Positions 12,271-25,186 of a DNA stretch of 64,000 nt are shown here, in pieces. Made by a program: the position numbers and the translations under genes. Each line of letters opens with the position of its first letter. The stretch's first letter is position 1. The stretch is from Polytrichum commune (taxonomy: Eukaryota > Streptophyta > Polytrichopsida > Polytrichales > Polytrichaceae): positions 12,586,001-12,650,000 of the forward strand of contig OX485804.1 in the NCBI GenBank assembly GCA_950295325.1, given 5' to 3'. The notes beneath the pieces are model-generated. The model searched no databases. It was given only the letters and a program-made list of their open reading frames with translations, and had not been told where the DNA came from.

Positions 12271-13600
12271 GACCTTAGCAGTGTCCTTAATTACTTCTGG
12301 AATAAGCGTAACCAACCTCAAGAATTGAGAAAACCCCTACACAAGCATTCCAGCGATGTAACAATACCCAAGCAGAGCAGACATTAGAAACAAGATCAAC
12401 ATACGCTCTGCAGATACGGATCAATATACATACAATCTTTAATATAAACCATGACCAAATTTGACTGGTGTTGTTACTTCTAGGAAAACAATCACTCCAA
12501 GTATCAAGACAACCCTGACATAAGGATCCTAGCAGATCTAACAAAACCATGCAGGTCTATTTATAGACATTAGAAGACGCTCTGAGACGCAAGCAGCAAG
12601 TCGAAAGATCTAGTCTTCCAATCAATATTATACCGACAATGTTCTATGAACCATCATCAAAAGTTAAGTGCTTGTGCTGTTACTTCTGGAAAAAAAAGAC
12701 TAACAACCATAACGTCAAGTGGAACCAAGACAAACCTAAAATGAGAACTCCAAACGACCTAACAAACCAACGCAGAACAAACATCACAATCACTCTGCAG
12801 ATGCATGAGTCCAATCGTTTGAGCTTTTGAAATCTTAATTTTTGAGACAAATGGAATAAGATTGTATTTCGTTGCCATAAAAACAACAAAAACTCCGTAA
12901 GATATGAAACTCTAGCAGATCTAACAAACTCACACAGGTCTACAGTAATTACAACACACTCCGAGGATGCGAAATAAGAGACCTAGTTTCTTGATTAATA
13001 TTATATCGGCAATGTTCTATAAACCATAATCAAAGGTTGAGTACTCGTCTTGTTACATCTGGAGACAAGACTAGTATTTAGAACAACGTCAAGTAGCACA
13101 AAGGCAAACGTGAAATGAAAACTCCAACAGACATGCTAACAAACTCACGCAGGAACGGACATGAGTCCCAACCACTCTACATATGCAAGATCGCTAAGTT
13201 TTGAAAGTCCAAGGCGGCCAATTAGAGATGGTTTGAACACACCGCAGAACAACTGCACGCCAGGAAATCTCCATTTACACCCGCGAGACAGGTCAACATC
13301 CCAAAACCACAAGAATCCAAGGAGACGAAAGCGCTTACAATGATTAGTCCCAGAAAGCAAGAATTATCCAATTAATTGAACAATATACCGAAAATGTTTT
13401 ATACAACATGATAAATCAAGTACTTCTGTGCTTACTTGTGGAGAAAAGTGCAGTAACCTGAACAACCTCAAGTATCAACACAAGCCAAACATAAGAACTT
13501 AAGCACATCTAATATTTCCAAGCAAAACAGACATCACAACACACTCAATATACCAATATGGCACCAAGAAACTTTAGGCGTGAACATCACAGTAAATCCA
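12270..13600. repeat. Degenerate tandem array, monomer about 190 bp (dimer about 380 bp)
   Basis: A motif close to TTACTTCTGGA recurs at about 12290, 12473, 12679, 13052 and 13431, followed each time by related phrases such as AAGTATCAAGACAA and GCAGATCTAACAAA. A second landmark, near CGACAATGTTCTAT, recurs at about 12631, 13005 and 13388. The spacings fit monomers of 183-206 bp, some of them paired into units of 373-383 bp. Short open frames in the array are not conserved between monomers, so I do not call a gene. Confidence 0.65.
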
Positions 13601-14740
13601 TCCATGCTTGAAGCAAATTAATGCAAGATGGAGTTTCACGAGAAAATTCAAGTTACATTCACATGAGCAATTGTCCAAGGGCCATGGAATCACTAAGAAG
13701 ATGGGCATCCATTATAAAGTCTTCAATTGACGCAACCAAAAAACTCACCTGCTATGTTATCAACCAAATTCAAAACACATCCTGCCAGCCATCCCTCGTC
13801 TCGATTCTGTCCTTGTATTGGTGCGCTACAACTGAGCAAGTGCCAAGCGCAGTCGAAAGGCTCCTTTCTGGTTTACAATAGTGATGTACTAAAGTTCACT
13901 AGAGTAAGTAAAGGTAGATAGGTTTTCAATGGTTCCTTTTCCCGACTAGCCCACTTCTCTCCTAGGAAACACCAGACGACAAGAAAGTGGTGATCCCTGC
14001 GTGTTTGCAAGTAGACGAAGGAGACAAGAAGGGTGAAGTCGGGGGAGTGGCTTCCGCCGTCTAGAGCAGATATATCAGAGGGATGACCGCCTTCGGATGG
14101 AGCGGGGCCCCGGCCACCGTGCAGGGAAGAACTTATCTTCTTGTAACTTAACGAGAAGGGTAGATCTTATCACTCATCAAGACTCGGTTCCTGCACTGCA
14201 AAGCCGTGGTTGCCCCAGTGTGCCTTCTCTGCTACTGCAATTTTATCTCCCCAACGGTAACAGCTGCTTGACACTTGGAATTTTTCAGCGTTGCTGCTTC
14301 AATCATCACTACACCTCAAATCCAAATCCAACTCAAACCATCCTCTAACGAAAAAAACACCGCCCAAATCACCCCAGCCTCCGACGAACGAACGAAAGGA
14401 AGAACGAATTCCTCCTGACCAACTTCGCAATTCACCAAACCTCCACCCTCCGAAAAATCCCTCCGAACTACCGCAATACTACAACCGTCGTGAATGCCCA
14501 CCAAGAATGAACGCGCTATCAGACACAACCCCAACAAACCCCCTCCTGCTTCTCAAAATTGGCCGAATACCCAAAACAACCCAAACGAGAGATAGCTCGA
14601 TCGATCGCAAAACCGCAACCGCAATCACTCGAAACTCCTGGAAACATTTACAGATTCCTCGACAATTCAACCAAAAGTGAGCCTGAACCTGCATAGGGAG
14701 GATACTCTCTCGGAGAGAAGAAAGAAGAGAGGGGAGGAAG
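13601..14740. other. Less AT-rich gene-free stretch
   Basis: Base composition is more GC-rich than the neighbours, and several open frames of 60-129 codons exist on both strands, the longest at 14291-14680. None shows a recognisable domain or a convincing splice context, and they overlap each other, so I leave them uncalled. The region could be a decayed promoter or untranslated region. Confidence 0.4.
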
Positions 14741-14749
14741 AATTGCGCG

Positions 14750-15360
14750 AGGTTCTACATGTACACTACATAAATTTCCTAAAATATGTAGAATAAATTT
14801 CCATGTACGTAGGCCTACATAGTGAGTTTCCATGTAGACCGGTCGCCTACCACCATATTCTAGTGTGGATGAGGACAAACCCACCCAAATTTAGAGGAAA
14901 TTTGGTGGGGTAGGGTTTGTATGGGCAACTAGCTACTCCCATCTTCTTAAATCCGGGTCCATTAATGAACCTTCTCTTCTATGCTAACAAGGATGGACTT
15001 CTAGACCAACATTGGTTCTTTTGAGTCTTCAACCGGTTTTCATCTTTCGATGACCAACACTTGTAAGTTAAAGATTCTTTAGTGGGCACATGAAAGTCTA
15101 GCAGTCCATGTTCACAACCCTCCACATTCTACCGGACCGCTAGAATGTTGTTGGATGGCGGTTTGTCCTTAACTACATGTGAACACCTCAACCCATTATT
15201 ATGTAGAATCTAATGGGTGAGCATCCTACATTGAAACTCACCTTTAATTAGGAATAGTTTCCTTGTAGGCAGCTCACCCACCAGATTCTAGTGGAAATGT
15301 AGATGCCACGAAGTAGAATCTACATTTCCACTAGAATTTGGTGGGTGAATGACCTACATG
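14750..15360. repeat. Hairpin-forming repeat with long inverted arms
   Basis: The core at 15277-15355 is an almost perfect inverted repeat. The left arm contains CCACCAGATTCTAGTGGAAA, the right arm carries its complement with two or three mismatches, and a loop of about 14 bases separates them. Related pieces (CTACATGTACACTAC, CATATTCTAGTGTGGATG) occur at 14757-14870, so the whole stretch may be one degraded MITE-like element. No coding content. Confidence 0.55.
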
Positions 15361-15775
15361 AACATTGACCCTTAATGAACTATTTCAAAAGTTGCATCAA
15401 GTGGGTCCATCAAGGTATGAGGTTGGTGTTTGGGTGGGATTGCATATAGCAAGGGATGAACGAGTGAAGGAATGAATGAATGAAAGTAAAGAAGGACATG
15501 CAAGAATGTTGAGTTGAGAGAGAAGAGACAAATGATTTAGTTTGATATTGAGGAAGATGCGACAATGTTGATGTTGTAGGGCAAGAAGATCGCAAGGAAA
15601 ACAATGGCATCACACTTGCCAGCCACAATAATACACTCTAACCTCCCGAACATCAAGCTTGTGGCAACCAAATGGCACATGATGTTAAGGAGGTTTGTAG
15701 TGTTAATTTGGATGTGTGATAATAATAAAATTAGTGTAGCATGTGACATTATGGAATAACACAAAGTCAACATTG

Positions 15776-15806
15776 CAATAATAATAATAATAATAATAAT
15801 AATAAC
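15776..15806. repeat. (AAT)n microsatellite
   Basis: About ten uninterrupted ATA/AAT trinucleotides. Confidence 0.9.
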
Positions 15807-16690
15807 GTGGTGTACGAGCGAGTGGTTTCAATTCTTTAATGTTGAAACCCATGATATGTGAGAAGAGAGTGTAACACCAAGGAGGGAGATTTAAATTGAA
15901 CATATCCATTCCCTAGGGTTTTGGGATATAAGAGAGGCAGTGACATAACAGAAGGTGACATTACGGAGTTTAGGGTGTTAATGGGTGGGTGGTGGCCTCT
16001 CCTCCCCTCCCCTCCCAGCTCCTATGCGAAGGAGACCCTGATCGGATGGTTGATATCAATCAGCATTTTTTGGGGCATGGGCAGCCCGTGAACTCACATA
16101 AGTCCTCCACTTTCCAAGTTTCATTATCTCCCATAAATCAATTAAACTTGCTCCCAATCACAGTGGTTCCCAATTAAATTGACCTCAACACTTAGAATGT
16201 AGGAGCTCGAGGCTCACATTATAACATGTACGTGCATGCCCACAAGGAGATTTGAAATCAGGTTTTTGCACTCACATGGACATTGTCCAAGTTGCTTTGA
16301 CCATGGGCACACTTTCACAAAGAGTCGCAGACTTGCACTAGGGTTTAGGGTGTATGTATACGTCCACCTCACTTACCAAGTTACGTAACTTGTGTCATAC
16401 TTTAAGTACTTCATGCACGCAACTAGAACCACTTTTCTCGAGGTCCCTGAGTCACCCATGTGGAAAGCATTTTGGGGCTAACTTATGCAAAGTTGCAAAT
16501 GGAAGACCCGTGAGTTGGGATTATCAAGAATATGAATGGAAAGCAACTATTTAGTGCATGGTGTTAGATCTGAACACCCATTCTGTAGGAACACACGTTT
16601 CAATGTCCACGAATTAGTCTTTTGTAGAGGACCGAAAAGGAGAGTCTTCCTCAATTTTCAAGGAATTGGAATTGCATGTCCCTCAACTAA
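15807..16690. other. Gene-free stretch
   Basis: Contains a short CT-rich run (about 15995-16015). No recognised gene or repeat family. Confidence 0.5.
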
Positions 16691-17280
16691 ACTACACTAA
16701 ATATTTTATTTAGCACCACTTACTATTTGAAGTTACACAACGCTATATATTTTCACTATTAATTTCATTTTTACTAAATAAAGGTGTTAGTGTTTTCTAA
16801 TGTCCAAATCAATGTTGGACTGGTATCGTCGTCTTCTTTTCTTTTATACAATTTGGGTATTTATAGTAAGTATTTCACACTTTTTGATACAAGTAGGGTA
16901 TGGGTATTTGACAACATTTTTGTTTGCAATACCATTCAAATCTATGTACCATGCAAGAACTTTCATACCTAGGTAAAATCACCCTAGTACCAATGTAGTT
17001 TCGAATGGCATCAACCCAAATAATAACTTGGGTATACAAAGACTCTCTCACCTTGACATACCCACCAAATATCAATATTTTGGTATTATAATATTGATAC
17101 CCACGAGTAGGTTCTTTGATACCATTATTGATGTTGATTATTCAATGTTATTAAAGTCCAACATTGGCCCAAAACAACCAATTTGACCTTTGTTTACAAG
17201 AAATGAGATATACAATAAGTAGTTATAGCATTGTATAATTTCAAATAGTAAGTGATACTAAAACCCATATTTAGTGTAGT
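16691..17280. mobile_element. MITE-like element with terminal inverted repeats (about 590 bp)
   Basis: The left end reads ACTACACTAAATATTTTATT and continues CACTTACTATTTGAAGTTAC. The right end, read on the minus strand, is ACTACACTAAATAT, then TCACTTACTATTTGAAATTA. The two termini match over roughly 55-60 bp with scattered changes. There is no coding sequence, so this is a non-autonomous DNA transposon. The CACTA-like terminus resembles the CACTA superfamily, but I found no clear target duplication. A smaller element at 56940-57256 has the same terminal motif. Confidence 0.7.
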
Positions 17281-19524
17281 GTGTGCAATTAGGTTGCCTT
17301 TGCGAATAGCTTGCCTCTTTACCCATGCCAACTAGCTTGGGTCAAAATCAAGTCACAAAAACTTATAAGTTATGTTTATCACTCCGTATGGCAACCATGT
17401 TAAGAGAAAACCACATATGTACTTTGTTACTATTGTAACAAATTATTAGAATAGTGTGGAAAGTTGATAAATAACGTGGGGCAACCAACATGCACCAATG
17501 TAGGTTTTTGGGACGGAATCCAAATGGGCTAGAGCTTCCCCCACCACCGATTTGTATTCCTAACTACACCATTGGAACCATTAATGTGGGTTGAAACTTA
17601 GTATGGGTAGAAACTATTGTGGTCCAATGTATATTATGTGCATGGGCTGAAAACAAGGGTGCCTTTTAAAATATTAAAATTTGATATGAATTGACAAAAT
17701 GTTAACAAACCGTGGATAATTTGATTTTATACTAATAGGATATTGATATTCTAGTCTCAAACCATGATGGTTCATGTTCGTCGTAAAAACATTGATTCCT
17801 CATTTTTAGTTTTGAACATTTGATACTATGGGCTCAAAAATGACGTGGGTCACGAAAAGTTATATCAACCTATATTATTGTCGTTTGTCACAACGATAAT
17901 GGGCCACAATAATAGGTGTTAAAGGTGTACATTGACGAGGGTTAATATTGCAGGCCACACTATTGAACTCATTTCCACACCATAAAATTAATTTTGTGAT
18001 AATTTGTGGGTGCAAACTATTTATCAGCTCTCGATACTTAATATCAAAGGTCCATCATAATTGACAATATTTTGCTTGGATTAAAGAAATGTGCACTTGA
18101 ATGACTTCTAACCTAGGGCAATCCAATACATATGTAGAGACACAACATGAGGTCATGGCAAGTGTATTAACTAGGATTGCAAAATATTTTCATCCATGAT
18201 AGTGTATACTATGGATCACACTATACATTTTCCTAAATTATTTACCATAATTAGTGTGGCTTCTTTTAATTCTTATGTTCCTACAAGCCTTAAGGTTGCC
18301 TTGCAAAAGTCACATTGACTTGGCCCAAGCTCCATGATTGGAGATAGAAAATGGTGGCCATTGATCATTTCGCGGAGGTAGGTATGTTAACTATACAACC
18401 AAGGTGAAGTTTTGCTTTAAGTTCACCCAACCATTTGTGGCTCAATGAGAGGGATTCAATGAGTGACCCCACCATCCTCCCACATGCCGTAAATATTGAC
18501 TCGATTGCACCGAATTTTTTAGTTTAGTATACCAATGGTTGGAAATTCAACTCATGGGTCTTCGGGACGAACCTCACCCCACCACATTCATAAGAGTCAA
18601 GTTTCATAATTCTTGGAGCCCATGATCATGGCCTTCATGGATCATGCGATCCACAAAATCATGCTCAACTCTTAAGAATGCGTTGGGATGAGGTTCCTCC
18701 CAACGAGCCACCAGTTGAAATTTCAACCATCCGTATAGTAAAGTAAAGAATTTGGTGTACTCAAGCCAATGTCTACATTGATCTCAAGCATGGGGGGCGG
18801 GGAACAGTAGAATTAGTCATTGAATCCCTTGGGGGGAGCAAGTACCTCAACTTGGTCGTATATAATAATATAGCTACCTTCACGAAATTATCAACGACCA
18901 CCATTCACTACCTCCACTCATGGAGTTTAGGCAAGGCCAATGTCGATGTGAGTGCTTTCTACACTCGTTTTCGTGCTCCTGGAAAAGTGCGCATTTTTTT
19001 GGCATGCAAAAGACGTTGCGTTGAAGAAAAAAAAGCAGCGTCAAAGGCGCAATGAGATGGTAAGACTAAAAAAGTGTTAATTTTGACAAGGCAATTGTAG
19101 GGAGGACATAAATGCCCCCTATAAATCACCATATCGCTTAGCAACACTTTTGTCACATTCCAATGATGGATTAAAGGGAACATGGGGATCTCCTAAACTT
19201 CTAATCTCATTCTTTCATCCTAGATAGCAAACATGTCTCTCTCCTCACCCATCGTATGGATCCGTCTTTACTTTCATATTGTGTACGATCCTAAATTATG
19301 TCCTCATATGTATATGTATATGTATATTATGTATATATTCAGCTAAAGATAACTTCCTCAAGCACAAATAATAATTGTTATAGTCCAAGATGTAGAGTTG
19401 AGCCACAGATAAGACAAACACAAAAGTGATGGAATAAAAACGAAGCGAGTTGGACGCCCTTTGTATTTTGATTGACTCAATCTTTAATCACACCAATCTC
19501 AAAAATGCCATTCTCATTGATATC
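17281..19524. other. Gene-free stretch
   Basis: No supported gene. Two TATGTA-type dinucleotide runs lie at about 19309-19330. Some sections, such as 18480-18730, have inverted phrases (ACTCATGGGTCTTCGGGACG against CGTTGGGATGAGGTTCC) but no clean element ends. Confidence 0.5.
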
Positions 19525-22203
19525 AAGGGGATATCATTGATTTTCTTCAAAATATCGTCCGTTAGAAAGCCATTGACAAAAATGCCCCTCATTGTTTTCA
19601 AATCTTTTGTCTATATGCATTGACAACAAGAAATGTATTTAGTCTTAATCAATGAATCTAGCCTTGCAGTACATAGAGTCATACAAAGTATTATCACTAA
19701 CAATATGATGGGATGATGTTCTAATACCTTTTGCATATAAACATTTATGGCATTGGAGTTCAAAAATTGAGTTCCACAAAATTCTCAACAATCATACCCC
19801 CCATGTCGCGCAATTGGTTATGGATTTGCACCACATCGTCAAGGTAATTGGTTTGTAGCAATGATTTTGCTTTCAAAGCTTCAAAGACTTCCTTAATGAA
19901 TAGGGAAACATGAATAGCTTCTTGCATTGACATGCCCTTAGGAAAGAAAATGGACTTGCAAAAAAAGAAACATATATCCAAAAACAAGTTTTTCTCGGCA
20001 GGGGACTGCAATTCATCAAAGCTAATCTTTAACCGGTTCCACCAAGTCCTCATTCTTACCATCACCATCCAAAGGTCTAGACTTGCCTTTTGTAATCGTT
20101 GCAAGGTTTGTTCCCATACTCGTAATCTGTCTTGCTCATACAAATATGAACTTGTCACCTTCAAGCTCAAAGGAAGTCCTTTACAATGGTCAATAATCTT
20201 TTCAGCCACTTGATGCAAGTGAGGGGAACAAGGATTTTGATTTCTATAGAAAAGTTTTGTTGCATCAACTTTATGTAGACAATCAATGCTATAAATTTGC
20301 ATTTTCTTTGTGTAATCTTTCAAGACTGTCCGATCTCGAGTTGTCACAATTATCTTGTTGGTAGTTGTGTTATCCATTGTTGTCAATTTCATCAATGATG
20401 AGATTTGGGATTTTATCTGAACTTTCTTCAATTTCAAAGTTTCCTTCACTTTCGCTTGGCCATCTCCTAAATCCATGAAATCATATGATTCTTTAGATTG
20501 TTGATGCACTTCCTTGATGATTCCTTTCATCACCTCATCATCTCTTCCATTTTGCAAGTTCCTGATAGAATAAGTTGCGTCAAACTTGCAACTTAAATGG
20601 GTCATGCACAACATATGCCAAAGTAGTCTTGCCTATTCCACCCATTCCAACAATTCCCACAATATTTACTTTCTCAAGTAAATTTGATATATCGTGTGCT
20701 TTATCTTCAATGCCAACCATTCCCAAATTTGAAATACTCTTGGAGTCATAAACCTATATCAAAAAAACACTTTTGATAAGTTTGTGAAATATTCAATTTT
20801 TAACATCTTTTCAAGATAGCACTTGTATTATAAAGGCTTATTGAAAAAAATCTAAATTATATATCATATATGAAAAATAATATTACATATTCAAAATGCA
20901 TATAAATTTTGATTTATTTGTGGTACAATCTTTAAAAAGACTTCAACTGTCAAATTCTATTTTGAACAATACCAACCAAATTGACCTTTTGTGGATACTT
21001 TTAAAACCCAAATATTCTAGGCATTTGATTATTTCCTACCTCAAATAAATTCTGTCAAAAGATGGAATTTTCCATGTAGTTGAGTTAATTGCTAATTAAA
21101 TAAAAATAATAATGTAATCATAAACCAAATTATATTGCAAAATACTAACACATCTACAACATAGGCCATGTAACCACCTATATCACATCATAGACGTAGA
21201 GAAATAATACGTATTTTAGAGTTAAAATTTTGAGAAAATTGCCAATCAATCACCTCTTTGCAAGTCTCTCTTAAGGAGTCACCATCCTGAACACCAATCA
21301 AGCTTGGATGGTTCATGGATTCTAATGTGAGAACCTACATCAAATATGCAATGGACTAGCTTATAGTGGAGTTATTCAATTTAACAAATTAGAAATTGTT
21401 CAAAACTTCAAAGTTCACTTGAAGATATCATTTGAATTCTATTATGTGATTTACAAAAACTATAATGCATTGTCCTTGTATATCTACAACATACGTTACA
21501 TATTTTGATACAAAAATTTACCTATGATATATCATAAATAGGACAATTGCAACGTGTAAAAAATCAATAGGTAACAATCACCTCCATGCCCTTTCTCCTT
21601 GATGATTCTTCATGAGTTTCTTTTGTAATTGGTGGGCAACTCATGAATAAACGAAACCAATTTCCTATTGCCACCATGAGACTCCAAAAGAGAATAAAAA
21701 TATTTGATATAAAGTTTGAATTATCATGCAAATGGGATGAAATCTTCATCGGGGCGGCATCAATCATGGAAGACTGTATTAACAACTCCCTTTTCAAATG
21801 TTGTAGCCTTTTGCATATGGTTGGGAACGTTGGTCTCTTGGAAGCATCAAACAAACAACAATGTTCGATCAAAGATTTTAACTCCTCTGAAGTATCAATA
21901 GGTAAAATTGGTCTTTCACCTTTCTTGTTTGCTTCATATCTCACTGCGCCTTATATAAGGTTCATCAATTGGTTTCCCCATTGAAAGAATGTCAGACCAT
22001 AATATACCAAAGCTAAACACACCCGCTTTGAAGGCATACATCGGCATCAAAGGTTCACATTTTCCTTCGAATTGAAACATCTCTGGTGCCATGTACTTCA
22101 TTGTGCCAATGTTGCCCCCCGTGGGCATCAATGGTTTATCATGTGTTAATTCTGTCTTTGAAATGCCAAAATCAACAAGTTTCACTTTTGCATATCCTTC
22201 AGA
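19525..22203 (-). pseudogene. Truncated copy of the kinase-NBS-LRR gene
   Basis: This stretch matches the 5.5-8.2 kb part of the intact gene, including introns and the 81-bp linking exon (about 21253-21334), at roughly 95 percent by eye. Preserved order on the minus strand: C-terminal half of the kinase from KVKLVDFGISK, linker exon, NB-ARC, and the first residues of the LRR exon. Damage: everything upstream of the kinase DFG region and nearly all LRRs are missing. An extra base near 20600 shifts the frame at the P-loop. A 24-bp in-frame loss removes the kinase-2/Walker B motif LFIMDDV, and a further small loss removes HAFR. The similarity ends abruptly at 19525 and 22203. It is non-functional as an NLR. 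Confidence 0.85.
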
Positions 22204-23265
22204 AAGTGTCAAGTTACAAATCCCAGACACATCAAGAAACAGAATGTCATCAGTGTGTGATCTAATCATGGTAGAATTCACCATGTTACCTGAACTAAAA
22301 CTAAAATATCCATCACAGCCAAGTAGGGTATCTTTGACCCAACGTTTACCATCCTATTACTAAAGATCGGTAGGATCATAGTTGGTGCTGGATCCGTTAA
22401 CCAATCTCATCTGCATGCAAACCAAAGCTTGGGTTAGAGGTGGTAATAGTCAAATCCAAATACATCATGTGAAGCTATTTTTCAAGACTAAGTTAAAAGA
22501 AATTATTTGAGAATTATGAAAAGAGAAGTAAATCATTGGATGGGTAGGGCCTGGGCAGTCTTACCTACACAAGGTTCTTGGATCAAAAATATTAGCATCA
22601 GTTGCTCAAAGGCCTATTTCCCATTATTGTCTGCCTTTGGATGTCCACCTGCCAGTGGAGGAGGAAATTTAAGGAGCAGGGTCCAAACATGGCCAGAAAG
22701 AAGAATAGTAATTTTTTTATCAGTCGCTTTAGAAGATCGACCCTTAAACGTCACAAAAGCCCTGACAGGGCTTCGAAGACAATAAAATAATTTTTTATTT
22801 TTATTTTTAAAGTTGTTGATCTATTTTTGGTCATATCTTTTAAAAAGTAACCCTTGTTGAAAGACCTATATCCTTATATGGAGTTCTCTTATTAAAGAGA
22901 TAAATTCGAAATTAAAGTGGAAATATAGTCAAGCACGTGAAGGAATCCATGCTGTCATGCAATACCTACTATTTTTTACCACCATTTCTTCGCATGACTC
23001 TAATTTAATTAATCCTTCAAGCTATCTTTGCCGTTATGAGCCTTGGGGCACAATTTCATCATATAACATCTTGCTATGAATTGTGTTTTCAAGTTGCTCA
23101 AATATTATACGTGGTTTATGCCATGTCAAAATGTTTAGATTTCAACGGTATAGAGATATTCTTCCTGTGATTTGTAACCACAAAAGATTGAGTGTGAAGA
23201 TTTGAGCAACGTTTGAAAGTCGTTCATCTCAAGTCATCTCAATTATCAAGAAACACCCTTTGACA
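22204..23265. other. Unassigned stretch next to the pseudogene breakpoint
   Basis: On the minus strand from about 22340 to 22204 an open segment (GKRWVKDTLLGCDGYFSF..., later HTDDILFLDVSGIC) runs straight into the pseudogene kinase frame, and could be an exon of an unknown gene fused at the breakpoint. I do not recognise it. The rest shows no gene. The presumed target site of the hAT element lies at the end. Confidence 0.3.
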
Positions 23266-23273
23266 CCTCTAAG

Positions 23274-24323
23274 CAGGGCATAAAATTGACACCCTGGGGG
23301 GTGTATTTTGCTGCCTAGAGTGTCCTAGGACACCCAAATCTCAAACAGGGTGTCCCCGAGGACACCCAAAAAAAATTCAGGGTGTCCCCTGTACTTGTAG
23401 GGCCTATCAGCGTATATGTTTGACAAAGTTTTTGCAAGTTTTTCTTTTTTGACACGCAAAAACTTGCACAAAAAAAAAATGCACGTCAATTGACACACAC
23501 ATTCTAGAAATTGACACGTACTGTGACTTGTGAAGAAAAAAATCACACGTCAATTGACACACTAGAAATTGAAATGACATGTATTACTTGAGTACTATAA
23601 AGTGCAGCTCAAGTATCCGGAAAACATAACCCATAACAGTAGGAGAACTTCCTACACTCACTCACATACTTAAGTTCAACTTTGCTCTTGCAATTTCCTT
23701 TGTAACCGGGAGCTAGGACGGTGAATGGAGAGCGAGACTAACTAGGAACATGGCGAGGCAAATGTTTCTATCACCGTGGTGCCTCCACATCCTCCACTCA
23801 ATATGAGTTTTTTCTTGCTTCCAACCAATGTGAGTTTTTCTTGCTTTTCAACCATATGATATCCTCATATGACAAAGTTGTGGCAAGCTGTTCTTGTAAT
23901 TCCTGCTAGTACAGCTTCTTGTGAGAGAGGATTTTCTACTCAAAATCATATTAAATCTACTTTACGGTGTAGTTTGGTATTAGAGACTTTGGAAGCACAA
24001 ATGAGAGTTGCAATGGCAAAAATCCCCATAGAGGCCATTGACTTTGAACAAGTATGGGTAAAGTGGTGTGCTATGAAAGGCCGCCGCTTGTAGGTTTGAT
24101 TTGCATTGCAAGTTATGATATGTAGTGATTTTTTTGATTTTTAATTGAGATTTTGAAATGATATTATATATTTTTCAAAATTGTACCTATTTTGACCAAA
24201 AATTTTTTTTAAGAGAAATTTATGAGGACACCCAAAAATTGGAGCAGGGTGTCCTTGGGACACCCAAAATTTGGGACAGGGTGTCCCCTGGAAATTTGGC
24301 TAGGGTGTCAAATTTATGGCCTG
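23274..24323 (+). mobile_element. hAT DNA transposon, non-autonomous (1050 bp)
   Basis: Terminal inverted repeats: the left end is CAGGGCATAAAATTGACACC and the right end on the minus strand is CAGGCCATAAATTTGACACC. They are flanked by a perfect 8-bp target duplication, CCTCTAAG, at 23266-23273 and 24324-24331. Terminal CAGGG and an 8-bp duplication are the signature of the hAT superfamily. Both subterminal regions are packed with GGGTGTCC/GGACACCC motifs in both orientations (23295-23395 and 24222-24310), the usual arrangement of transposase-binding sites. Only the tail of a transposase gene remains inside. The perfect duplication suggests a relatively recent insertion. Confidence 0.93.
23869..24093 (+). 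pseudogene. hAT transposase C-terminal dimerisation domain fragment
   Basis: A 74-codon open frame contains the conserved hAT dimerisation signature ASTASCERGFSTQNHIKS followed by LETLEAQMRV. Full hAT transposases are about 600-800 residues with BED zinc finger and DDE parts, none of which is present in this 1-kb element. The fragment points in the same direction as the element as drawn. The element is probably an internal deletion derivative mobilised by a full-length relative elsewhere. Confidence 0.85.
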
Positions 24324-24331
24324 CCTCTAAG

Positions 24332-24554
24332 GGTTGAGGTGCTGCATCCGCATCCGATAGGTAGTACAATGAGAGTAGTACCTGTGCTAGACAAAGTCCT
24401 GGGGTCTTTGGCTGGCCGTGTATCAATTGGTACAAAATTTGCTGGTCGTCTATTTGATGTGGTCTTCCGGCCTTTGGTGGGAAAACCAGACAGCTGTTGT
24501 CTGCTTTCACTCAAAGTACCTGCAGCCCACCACACCAATCAAATATTAAGGTAA
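24332..24554 (+). other. Exon-like open segment of unknown gene
   Basis: Directly after the hAT target site an open frame reads VLHPHPIGSTMRVVPVLDKV and then GRVSIGTKFAGRLFDVVFRP. It looks protein-like, but I do not recognise a family. The hAT insertion may split it from its upstream part. Chance openness is possible. Confidence 0.2.
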
Positions 24555-24820
24555 ACGGGTCTTAAATGGGACATATTTCTCATTGCACCCACTTATTGCA
24601 GAATATGAAACAACCAATTAGTGTGAGATGGTTAGCAAATCCAAATTGTGCCCATAGCGACTTTCCTCATAATTTTTGGACCTCATATGAATGTCCTATT
24701 CATTGTCAAAGTGAAGATTCTATGAGTTATTGAATGATCATATAGGTCCCCTCAATTATGTTGACTATTGTGTCTATAATGGTTAACAAACTCTGAGCAT
24801 GTAGACCAATCTCTTTTCAA
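24545..24820. repeat. Dispersed repeat, copy 1, block 1
   Basis: Shares an interrupted match of about 260 bp with 31310-31570, in the same orientation, including TGCACCCACTTAT, GATATGAAACA-like text, CATATAGGTC and CAATTATGTTGACTA. A second block follows in both places (25290-25490 and 31940-32130). The two blocks probably belong to one old element of 0.8-0.95 kb. Confidence 0.6.
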
Positions 24821-25186
24821 AACATGTCTTTTTGGTATCTGTTCTTAAATTCACACCCTACCATTCACCACTCAAATATAGGTGTCTATTCAAGACACTG
24901 AATTGGGCACATCTACCTTAAACTGGAGATAAAAGCTCCTGTGTACAATAAGGCTCCCTCAAATAGGCACATCTCAAAATGAAGATTGGGGAGCACTGCA
25001 ACAGAAAGTGGATAACACCATGTGTGCAAACCTAGTGGTACTCCATGCTCTGCATGCTTGGCTGCCAACAATATATTGTAGGATGGTCGGTGGTGGGTTG
25101 GTACAAACTCCCCAAAATTGTGAAAATCATAAAAGATAGGATATTATTACTTGCACATACGAGAGCCTCAATAGAGCCTTTTAATT

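Noticed and set aside
14291-14680. A 129-codon proline-rich protein
   Set aside because: Composition reflects CCA/AAC-rich DNA, antisense frames are also open, and no motif is recognisable.
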